From assembly GCA_964528035.1 (NCBI GenBank), contig CAZGQY010000059.1:1-21260 (forward strand): DNA of 21,260 bases, read 5' to 3'. Of this stretch, positions 14,546 through 21,260 are shown piece by piece (the first letter of the stretch is position 1; each line of letters begins with the position of its first letter). Under the pieces are notes generated by a model, which did no database searches, was not told the origin of the DNA, and saw only the letters and a program-made list of their open reading frames with translations. Source of the DNA: CAZGQY01 sp964528035 (GTDB lineage Bacteria; Pseudomonadota; Gammaproteobacteria; Methylococcales; UBA1147). The position numbers and the translations under genes are program-made.

Positions 14546-15835
14546 TTATGCATAAGCCCTAAGCATCTCTGTTTCTGATACACCACCAGCGGGTTGTCTG
14601 GATTGTTGATTGCCCAACTGACGAGTAAAGCAGTGTTTCACGATGGCTTCGCGTTTGGGTGCATGCAGGTGCTCAGGTACCTTTTGTCCATTAGTAATAA
14701 ATGAAACCGGCAATCGATGTTCAACCATTGTAGAAACAGCCGCACCGAATGTGACAGTTTCGTCGAACTTCGTCAAAATTCCTGCTTTGGGATCAAACAC
14801 CTTGAACGACTCGACGATCTCCTGCATCGTTCCATATTGTGTAGCAGCAGACATCACCAGGTAGGTCTTTATCACTTGATCGGTACTCCTGAATAGCTTG
14901 AATTGTTCAGCCAAACGCATATCTCGCTGGCTCATACCGGCTGTATCGATCAAAATCAGGCTTTTATCGACAAACTGCTTGAAAATTCGCGTCAGTTCGT
15001 CAGCATCATGGGCACAACGAACAGGTATATCGAGAATCCGACCATAAGTATTCAACTGTTCATGAGCGGCAATTCGATAGTTGTCAGTCGTAACCAGAAG
15101 GATTTTTTTACTTCCATGTTTTAAACGATACTTAGCTGCCAATTTTGCGATCGTTGTTGTCTTTCCGACGCCTGTAGGTCCGACCAATGCTATAACACCC
15201 CCATTTTCCATTAAAGAATCACTCGGAACAGATAGACACTCAGTAATTAATATCTTTGCTCGATGCCATGCCTCGGAAAGGTCTATATTTGGATCGATTT
15301 TTGCCGAAACAGTCTTGCGAATCGAAGTTGAAAAACCATATTCACCCAATCTTGCAAAAATCTCCCGACGAACACGACTTTGACCGGAATTCTGGTATGC
15401 ACCCTCAGGTAAGCGACGATCCAAAAGCGTTTGCATTCGTTGAAATTCCCGACGAACTTCGGAAATCACAGACTCATTAGAAGACACGGGACTATTCTCT
15501 GCTCGCTTGTTATCCTGGGATTTTTTAATCGCTACACGTTTTTTTGTTTTTTTGGTTTGCGAATCCTTTACCGGATCAGTGTTTGATCGGGCTACAAGCT
15601 GCGGTACATTAACTGCTGAATTTTTCTGAGGCCCGGTTTCAATGACTTCGGGTGATTGTGGGGTTTCATTAATTTGATCTCGAATTAAGTCTTCATCAAA
15701 ATCAATCGCTGCAACAATTTCTGTTCCATCATCCACATTTTTATTCGATAGAATCACTGCATCCGCACCCAACTCTTCACGTACCATTCGAATCGCCCCA
15801 CGGATATCAGGAGCAACAAAGCGCTTCATTTTCAT
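14546..15835 (-). CDS. flhF: Flagellar placement GTPase FlhF
   Basis: FlhF is an SRP-type GTPase that marks the cell pole and recruits the first flagellar parts. At 429 aa it has the usual three-part layout: an N-terminal basic domain starting MKMKRFVAPDIRGAIRMVRE, a lysine-rich linker (about 90-115), a helical N domain (about 150-215), and the G domain with GPTGVGKTT (219-227), DTAG (297-300) and TKFDE (355-359). AGAGGAG lies about 8 nt before the ATG at 15835. It is 19 nt downstream of flhA and works with FleN, encoded next. Together they indicate polar flagella rather than peritrichous ones (known for the families, inferred for this organism). Confidence 0.96.
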   Translation of the reverse strand: MKMKRFVAPDIRGAIRMVREELGADAVILSNKNVDDGTEIVAAIDFDEDLIRDQINETPQSPEVIETGPQKNSAVNVPQLVARSNTDPVKDSQTKKTKKRVAIKKSQDNKRAENSPVSSNESVISEVRREFQRMQTLLDRRLPEGAYQNSGQSRVRREIFARLGEYGFSTSIRKTVSAKIDPNIDLSEAWHRAKILITECLSVPSDSLMENGGVIALVGPTGVGKTTTIAKLAAKYRLKHGSKKILLVTTDNYRIAAHEQLNTYGRILDIPVRCAHDADELTRIFKQFVDKSLILIDTAGMSQRDMRLAEQFKLFRSTDQVIKTYLVMSAATQYGTMQEIVESFKVFDPKAGILTKFDETVTFGAAVSTMVEHRLPVSFITNGQKVPEHLHAPKREAIVKHCFTRQLGNQQSRQPAGGVSETEMLRAYA

Positions 15836-15854
15836 TGTTCAATCTCCTCTATTT

Positions 15855-17945
15855 CTATGCGGCCTGTTGACCTACAGTGGCAACGACTTTTATGTTGCGA
15901 TCTTCAGGTATCTCGTTATACGCTAGAACACTGATACTCGAATTAGTATGCCTGACAAACCTGGATATCCAGGCACGGATTGCTGGCGATACCAACAATA
16001 TGGCAGGTTGGCCTTCCGTTTCTAGCTGTCTGCTGCTGTCTTGAATCGATTTCTGCATTTGCTCTGCTAATCCAGGTTCTATTCCCGCAGCATCATTGCC
16101 AGCGGTTTCCAATGTTTGATGCAACAGTTGTTCCAACTCTGGAGATAATGTAATAACCTGTATATCTGATCCTATGCCATTGATTTTTTGCATTATTAAT
16201 CGGCCCAGCGCAACCCGAACAGCGGCGGTCAATGCGCCAGTGTCTTGACTCCTGGGTGCAACCTCCGCCAAGGATTCGGCGATTGTGCGAATGTCTCGAA
16301 TCGGAATTTGCTCACGTAACAGATTTTGAATCACTTTTACAAAGGTCGCTAAAGGCAAAATTTTCGGTACCAACCCCTCCACCAGTTTGGGTGCTGTTTT
16401 CGTCAGTGCATCCAACAGATGTTGCGCCTCTTCATGGCCAAATAATTCATGCACGTGATTTTGCACAATATGGCTTAGGTGGGTGGCCACCACAGTACCT
16501 GGATCCACAACGGTATAACCCAATGTTTGAGCCTGATCCCTTTGGTCTTTGGTAATCCAAACGGCGTCCAAACCAAACGCAGGATCATAACCTTGTATCC
16601 CTTGAATGGTGCCGAAAACGCGCCCGGGATTAATAGCCATTTCCCGATCCGGATGAATTTCAGCTTCACCCACTGTCACACCCATTAAGGCGATTGAATA
16701 AACATTCGGACCAAGATCCAAATTATCTCGAATATGCACAGACGGGATTAAAAACCCAAACTCCTGTGACAATTTTTTACGTACACCTTTGATTCTTGAC
16801 ATCAATTGCCCGCCCTGCCCTTTATCGACCAACGGAATCAATCGATAGCCCACCTCCAATCCGATCATGTCAACCGGCATTACATCGTCCCAACTGAGTT
16901 CCGCATTGGCGGTGGGAATTTCCGGTAGACTTTGCTCGGCTTCAAATTGTTCTAAATTTGACTGGCGTTTTTCGATAAAGTAGGCAGCGACCCCCAATCC
17001 ACCAGCGAGTAACAAAAAGGGCAAATTAGGCATTCCCGGGATCAACCCCATTATGCCTACAGCACCTGCGCTAATTGCCAATGGCTTTGGATTTTCCAGC
17101 AACTGTGCAGCGAACTGCTCACCCATATCCATTGAACTACTGGTGACTCGTGTCACGATAATCGCTGACGCGGTAGACAGGAGCAATGCCGGTATTTGAG
17201 CCACCAGACCGTCACCGATTGTCAGTAAAACATAGTGATGCGAGGCATCGGTCAAACTCAACTCATGTTGCGACATTCCAATACTTAGACCGCCCACTAT
17301 ATTGATAAACAAAATCAAAATACCGGCGATTGCATCTCCACGCACAAACTTACTGGCACCGTCCATTGACCCATAAAAATCAGCTTCTCCCGCAATCTCT
17401 TCGCGTCGCTCCCGAGCTTCATCCTGAGAAATCAAGCCCGAATTCAAATCAGCATCAATCGCCATCTGTTTACCGGGCATGGCATCCAAAGTGAATCGAG
17501 CACTGACCTCGGATACTCGTCCAGCACCTTTAGTCACGACGACAAAATTAATTATCACAAGGATGGCGAATACCACAAGACCCACAGCAAAATTTCCACC
17601 GATCACAAATTCGCCAAAAGCCTCAATGACCTTTCCTGCCGCATCAGCTCCGTTATGCCCATTCAATAACACCACTCGAGTCGACGCTACGTTGAGACCA
17701 AGGCGTAACAGAGTAGCGACCAATATCACACTGGGAAATATGGCAAAGTCCAACGGTTTAGTGGTATATACAACAACCAGCAATATAATTAATGACAACG
17801 TGATATTGAAGGTAAACAACAAATCCAACGCAAATGCAGGAAGTGGCAGGATCAACATAGCCAATAAAAGCAAAACCAATATCGGTGCGCCTAATCCACT
17901 TCGAACCACCAGTTTTATATTTTCAGCAAGGGTACCCGCATTCAT
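15855..17945 (-). CDS. flhA: Flagellar export gate protein FlhA
   Basis: FlhA forms the nonameric ring of the flagellar type III export gate and couples proton flow to export. The 696-aa length is standard (E. coli 692). The N-terminal half has about eight hydrophobic membrane segments from residue 18 to 320; the FHIPEP signature region GRVSEVSARFTLDAMPGKQM through DGASKFVRGDA lies at about 142-205. The C-terminal half, from about residue 330, is the cytoplasmic substrate- and chaperone-docking domain. It lies 43 nt after flhB. The ribosome site before ATG 17945 is weak, so expression may depend on coupling. Confidence 0.97.
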   Translation of the reverse strand: MNAGTLAENIKLVVRSGLGAPILVLLLLAMLILPLPAFALDLLFTFNITLSLIILLVVVYTTKPLDFAIFPSVILVATLLRLGLNVASTRVVLLNGHNGADAAGKVIEAFGEFVIGGNFAVGLVVFAILVIINFVVVTKGAGRVSEVSARFTLDAMPGKQMAIDADLNSGLISQDEARERREEIAGEADFYGSMDGASKFVRGDAIAGILILFINIVGGLSIGMSQHELSLTDASHHYVLLTIGDGLVAQIPALLLSTASAIIVTRVTSSSMDMGEQFAAQLLENPKPLAISAGAVGIMGLIPGMPNLPFLLLAGGLGVAAYFIEKRQSNLEQFEAEQSLPEIPTANAELSWDDVMPVDMIGLEVGYRLIPLVDKGQGGQLMSRIKGVRKKLSQEFGFLIPSVHIRDNLDLGPNVYSIALMGVTVGEAEIHPDREMAINPGRVFGTIQGIQGYDPAFGLDAVWITKDQRDQAQTLGYTVVDPGTVVATHLSHIVQNHVHELFGHEEAQHLLDALTKTAPKLVEGLVPKILPLATFVKVIQNLLREQIPIRDIRTIAESLAEVAPRSQDTGALTAAVRVALGRLIMQKINGIGSDIQVITLSPELEQLLHQTLETAGNDAAGIEPGLAEQMQKSIQDSSRQLETEGQPAILLVSPAIRAWISRFVRHTNSSISVLAYNEIPEDRNIKVVATVGQQAA

Positions 17946-17988
17946 GTTTTTAACATTCAGTTAAACCGTAGTTTCCATTGGAGATACC

Positions 17989-19128
17989 TTAATTTTTGGC
18001 ACCTACTTTATATTCATCCGGAATTGGCAAATCCCGAGGCATTTCCGGTGCTTCGTTGCCCGCTATTCGAGCTGATTTAAGTTGGTATACATAGGCGAGA
18101 ACTTGCGCAACAGCCAGAAAAAGGCCATTTGGAATCTCTGTATCCAACTCTGTTGAAAAATACAGCGCCCGGGCCAACGGTGGCGCCGAGATTATCGGCA
18201 CGCGGCTGCCATTGGCAAGATTTCGAATATGAGCTGCAACCAGGTTCATCCCCTTGGCAACCACTTTGGGGGCATCAGCACTCTGTTGGTCATATTTCAA
18301 GGCCACCGCGTAATGCGTTGGATTAGTCACAATGACATCGGCTTTTGGCACCTCATCCATCATCCGACCTTGCGCCAGTTCCATCTGCAAGCTGCGAATC
18401 CGATTTTTCACCTCGGGCTGACCTTCCGAGTCTTTCATTTCATCCTTGACTTCCTGCAATGTCATTTTCATGTTGCGCTTGAAATCCCACAGTTGGAACG
18501 GCACATCAATAATCGCAATAAGGCCAACCGTTGCGCACAAAATAAAAAACGAGAATCCGATTAAATGTCCGCCATGAGTAATCGCCAAATGCAATGGCTC
18601 ACCACTCAGGCCAACAAAGTCCGAGATTGACTGCGTAAAAAGAGTCGCCGTTACGCCGAATAGAAGCAATATTTTGACTATAGATTTCAACAGTTCAACC
18701 AGACTACGGACTCCGAACATTTTGCCTAAACCTTTTATCGGATCAAACTTTTCCAATTTCGGCTGCATCGAACTTAGACTAAACAACCAACCACTAATGG
18801 ATAGCGGACCTACGAAAGAAGCGATTACCATGAGCAGGAGAAATGGCCAGACGACTTCAATCGCCTGCTGCATCACGCCACCGAAATGCTGGATCAATGA
18901 CGATTTATCAAAAATATCCGTGCGATCCAATTTAAACTGCCCTCGCATTAACTGCCCAAGGCCCGTCACACCGCGGTTTCCAAACAGAAATATCGCAACT
19001 GACCCTACGATCAAAATAATGAAAGTACTGAGCTCCTTTGAACGGGCAACCTGACCCTTTTGGCGAGCGTCAGATAATCTCTTACCGGTAGGATCCTCAG
19101 TACGCTCTTGTCCCGTTTCCTCGGCCAT
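17989..19128 (-). CDS. flhB: Flagellar export switch protein FlhB
   Basis: FlhB controls the switch from rod/hook to filament substrates by autocleavage in its cytoplasmic domain. The product of 379 aa (E. coli 382) starts with the family sequence ETGQERTEDPTGKRLSDARQKGQ (shown in part), has about four membrane segments between residues 32 and 210, and carries the autocleavage motif NPTH at 269-272, exactly the E. coli position. The ATG at 19128 follows AGGATATTGA, and the fliR stop is only 8 nt upstream, so the ribosome site of flhB overlaps the end of fliR. Confidence 0.97.
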   Translation of the reverse strand: MAEETGQERTEDPTGKRLSDARQKGQVARSKELSTFIILIVGSVAIFLFGNRGVTGLGQLMRGQFKLDRTDIFDKSSLIQHFGGVMQQAIEVVWPFLLLMVIASFVGPLSISGWLFSLSSMQPKLEKFDPIKGLGKMFGVRSLVELLKSIVKILLLFGVTATLFTQSISDFVGLSGEPLHLAITHGGHLIGFSFFILCATVGLIAIIDVPFQLWDFKRNMKMTLQEVKDEMKDSEGQPEVKNRIRSLQMELAQGRMMDEVPKADVIVTNPTHYAVALKYDQQSADAPKVVAKGMNLVAAHIRNLANGSRVPIISAPPLARALYFSTELDTEIPNGLFLAVAQVLAYVYQLKSARIAGNEAPEMPRDLPIPDEYKVGAKN

Positions 19129-19136
19129 TCAATATC

Positions 19137-19910
19137 CTATCGCCGTAACAGTAAGCTGATAGCTGCAAAACCATCATCAACCAAAGCAGAAAATTTGCTC
19201 ACCACGCCTGGTAATGTGAGCCACATAAACCACAATCCAAGTAAGATCGTTACCACAAACCCGACCGCAAATATGTTCAATTGGGGTGCCACCCGGGTCG
19301 CCACCCCAAATCCAAGATTGACAAATAACACACCAAAGATCACCGGCAAGGCTAGCATCAAACCGCCAGCAAATATTCGACTGCTCCACATCAATAGTGT
19401 CCAAAGACCGGCCTTGGTGATTCCATCCATAGCAATGGGTATAGTATTGAAGCTATCGAGCAACATAAATATCAAAACCAAATGGCCATCGGACGCCAGA
19501 AACACCAAAGTAGTAATAAGTGCATAAAACTGTGCAACCACAGGCACCTGAACTCCGGTCTGTGGATCAACCATGGAAGCAAAGCCCAAACCCATACTGT
19601 AAGCGATGGCCTGCCCGCCAAATACCACAGCGGCAAACACCATCTGCAAAAAAAATCCTGTAAATAGACCTATAAAAACCTGATGTATCGCAATCATCAC
19701 GCCCTGGTAAGTAAATAGCTGCAGTAAGGGTGGTTCAGGTATCAGCGGCATGACAATAAATGTCATCGCAACAGATAATAATACCCGTACCCGCGCTGGG
19801 ACTGATTGACCACTGAATATCGGAATCGAGATAAACATTGAACCAATACGCAATAATGGCCAGATAAAAAGCGCGATTAGCTGCAATAATTGCTGTTCAT
19901 GAATAGTCAT
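19137..19910 (-). CDS. fliR: Flagellar export gate protein FliR
   Basis: FliR is one of the three proteins (FliP, FliQ, FliR) that build the export pore in the flagellar base. The 257-aa length fits (E. coli 261). It is almost wholly hydrophobic, with about six membrane segments, and shows the family N-terminus (LFIWPLLRIGSMFISIPIFSG, shown as region 14-34) and a central GLGFASMVDPQTG (97-109). It lies 47 nt after fliQ and 8 nt before flhB. No clear ribosome site precedes ATG 19910. Confidence 0.95.
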   Translation of the reverse strand: MTIHEQQLLQLIALFIWPLLRIGSMFISIPIFSGQSVPARVRVLLSVAMTFIVMPLIPEPPLLQLFTYQGVMIAIHQVFIGLFTGFFLQMVFAAVVFGGQAIAYSMGLGFASMVDPQTGVQVPVVAQFYALITTLVFLASDGHLVLIFMLLDSFNTIPIAMDGITKAGLWTLLMWSSRIFAGGLMLALPVIFGVLFVNLGFGVATRVAPQLNIFAVGFVVTILLGLWFMWLTLPGVVSKFSALVDDGFAAISLLLRR

Positions 19911-19957
19911 CGGCCGAATATCAGAATTTTAGTGGCATTCCTCATACGGTTACTTAT

Positions 19958-20227
19958 TCAACCGATCAGTGTCGGAATGCTTCTAACCAGGTTTTGCATA
20001 TACTCCACTAACATGGCAATCATCCACGGTCCGGCATAAGACAAAACCACACCAATGGTGATCAATTTTGGTACAAAAGTCAGGGTCATTTCATTGATCT
20101 GAGTCGCAGCTTGAAACATGGCAATCAACAAACCCACACACAATGATGAAATAAGTATCGGGCCAATCAGTTTCACAGCGACCATCATGGCTTCCTGGCC
20201 AATACTCATAACTAGATCAGGATTCAT
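19958..20227 (-). CDS. fliQ: Flagellar export gate protein FliQ
   Basis: FliQ is the small pore subunit of the export gate. At 89 aa it has the exact E. coli length, with two membrane segments (about 15-40 and 50-75) and the conserved FQAATQINEMTLTFVPKL (39-56). The ribosome site CAGGAG lies just upstream of the ATG at 20227. It is between fliP (88 nt) and fliR (47 nt). Confidence 0.96.
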   Translation of the reverse strand: MNPDLVMSIGQEAMMVAVKLIGPILISSLCVGLLIAMFQAATQINEMTLTFVPKLITIGVVLSYAGPWMIAMLVEYMQNLVRSIPTLIG

Positions 20228-20315
20228 ATCAATCTCCTGGTTATCAGAATCACCGGGTAATCAACCCAAATGGTATGCCGTTAAAAATCGAGTTTGAAAC
20301 ACCACGATTAAGCAT

Positions 20316-21071
20316 CTAAATATAAAAGCTTGCGGCCAACATTTCTATGATCAGGGTCCAACCATCGGCGAGCACAAACAACATCAATTTAAAAGGCAAA
20401 GAAATAATCAACGGAGAAAGCATCATCATCCCCATAGACATCAGTACACTGGCAACCACCAGATCAATCACCAAAAATGGCAAAAATATTAGAAACCCTA
20501 TCTGAAATGCTGTTTTAAGCTCACTAGTCACAAATGCAGGTAGTAACAACGAAAAAGGCACGTCATCCGAAGACTGTAGTTGCTGCTGTCCGGATAATCG
20601 CGCAAACACGAGCAAATCACTTTCACGCGTTTGCCTCAGCATAAAGGTACGAAACGGTATTGAAGCTTTTTCCAATGCTTGTTTGGCATTCAGCTTTTCA
20701 CTCAGATAAGGCTGAACGGCTTGTTCATTAACTCGTTCGAATACCGGTAACATAATAAAAATGGTCAAAAACAAAGACAATCCCAACAGTATCTGGTTAT
20801 TCGGAGTCTGCGCGGTACCCATTGCCTGTCGTAATAGTGCCAGCACGATCATTACCCGGGTAAACGATGTCATAGTAAATAACATTGCCGGCAACAAGGT
20901 CAGCAGCGTCATTAAAACCAATACCTGTATCGTCACGGTATAGGTCTGCCCACCCTGGTCATTACTGGAAACCATCAAAGCAGTCACTCCCGGATCAGCC
21001 AGCAAGGGAAAAGGAATGACTAACAAAAAACCTGTCAGTATCAGATAAAAAAGGATTTTTCGTTTAATCAC
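20316..21071 (-). CDS. fliP: Flagellar export gate protein FliP
   Basis: FliP forms the core of the export pore. The 251-aa product has a cleavable-type signal peptide (basic KRK at 3-5, hydrophobic run, probable cut after Ala25), then a periplasmic stretch and about four membrane segments; the family signatures TSFTRVMIVLALLRQAMGT and PNNQILLGLSLFLT (about 68-103) are clear. The start is GTG at 21071, with GGAGAAC a few bases upstream, overlapping the fliO stop by 4 bases (GTGA at 21068-21071). This coupling would keep FliO, the FliP chaperone, and FliP in proportion. Confidence 0.95.
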   Translation of the reverse strand: MIKRKILFYLILTGFLLVIPFPLLADPGVTALMVSSNDQGGQTYTVTIQVLVLMTLLTLLPAMLFTMTSFTRVMIVLALLRQAMGTAQTPNNQILLGLSLFLTIFIMLPVFERVNEQAVQPYLSEKLNAKQALEKASIPFRTFMLRQTRESDLLVFARLSGQQQLQSSDDVPFSLLLPAFVTSELKTAFQIGFLIFLPFLVIDLVVASVLMSMGMMMLSPLIISLPFKLMLFVLADGWTLIIEMLAASFYI

Positions 21072-21260
21072 GAATGTTCTCCACGAATTACACGCCGCAA
21101 ACTGGCTCCGAATGTATCAGGTGGTACGTCATCCTTTCTTATTGGATCGCTAGCTGTATCATCCGATTCGAGAACATGCAGAGTTTGCACTCGGCCGGGT
21201 GCAACGCCCAACACTAACTGCTTTTCCCCAACCTGCACCAGTACCACCCGTTCTCGAGCA
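21068..21260 (-). CDS. fliO: Flagellar biosynthesis protein FliO, C-terminal part (partial)
   Basis: The last 63 codons of a minus-strand frame run from the window edge to TGA at 21068-21070. The segment RVVLVQVGEKQLVLGVAP followed by VQTLHVLE is the conserved cytoplasmic domain of FliO, a membrane protein that helps FliP assemble. The membrane segment and start lie beyond the window. Position directly before fliP with a 4-base overlap supports the call. The final part (DDTASDPIRKDDVPPDTFGA) is polar and not conserved in the family. Confidence 0.85.
   Translation of the reverse strand, partial: ARERVVLVQVGEKQLVLGVAPGRVQTLHVLESDDTASDPIRKDDVPPDTFGASLRRVIRGEHS

Overview
The window reads as a core chromosomal segment of a gammaproteobacterium of moderate GC content with a polar-type flagellar system. 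The evidence is the block pth-rplY-prs-tRNA-Gln-ispE-lolB-(TPR lipoprotein) divergent from hemA-prfA-prmC, which is the arrangement known from Pseudomonas and relatives, together with a flagellar export and regulation cluster ending in flhF-fleN-fliA. I cannot name the genus from sequence alone.

Layout. (1) 1-289, minus strand: tRNA-Tyr, tRNA-Gly and a tRNA-Thr cut by the window edge, behind a recognisable promoter at 306-334. In many relatives this tRNA set runs into tuf/secE, which would lie off the left edge. (2) 345-6268, minus strand: a translation and envelope block of peptidyl-tRNA hydrolase, L25/CTC, PRPP synthetase, tRNA-Gln, IspE, LolB and a large TPR lipoprotein. (3) 6440-10336, plus strand: HemA, release factor 1, its methyltransferase PrmC, and a small JAMM metalloprotease. 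(4) 10337-10496: a 160-bp near-palindromic, MITE-like element lodged exactly between the stop codons of the JAMM gene and the convergent RNA helicase gene. (5) 10496-11911, minus strand: an RhlE-type DEAD-box RNA helicase with a long leader (about 200 nt); then a YaiI/DUF188 protein on the plus strand (12366-12815). (6) 12922-21260, minus strand: flagellar genes in transcription order fliO (partial), fliP, fliQ, fliR, flhB, flhA, flhF, fleN/flhG, fliA.

How the genes work together. Region 2-3 links tRNA supply and charging products (HemA uses glutamyl-tRNA), peptidyl-tRNA recycling, and termination (PrfA modified by PrmC). LolB and the TPR lipoprotein belong to the outer membrane. The flagellar block encodes the export gate FliOPQR-FlhB-FlhA, the placement and number regulators FlhF and FleN, and the flagellar sigma factor FliA, with 4-base overlaps at fliO/fliP and fleN/fliA suggesting translational coupling.

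Most of the window is ordinary core genome. I found no CRISPR array, phage, complete insertion sequence or defence system. The most unusual things are the 160-bp hairpin element at 10337-10496, a perfect terminator-like hairpin inside the active-site codons of pth, the JAMM protease where relatives keep moeB, and an 11-bp-phased direct repeat in the rhlE/yaiI intergenic region. Several genes (pth, ispE, fleN) appear to start with TTG.
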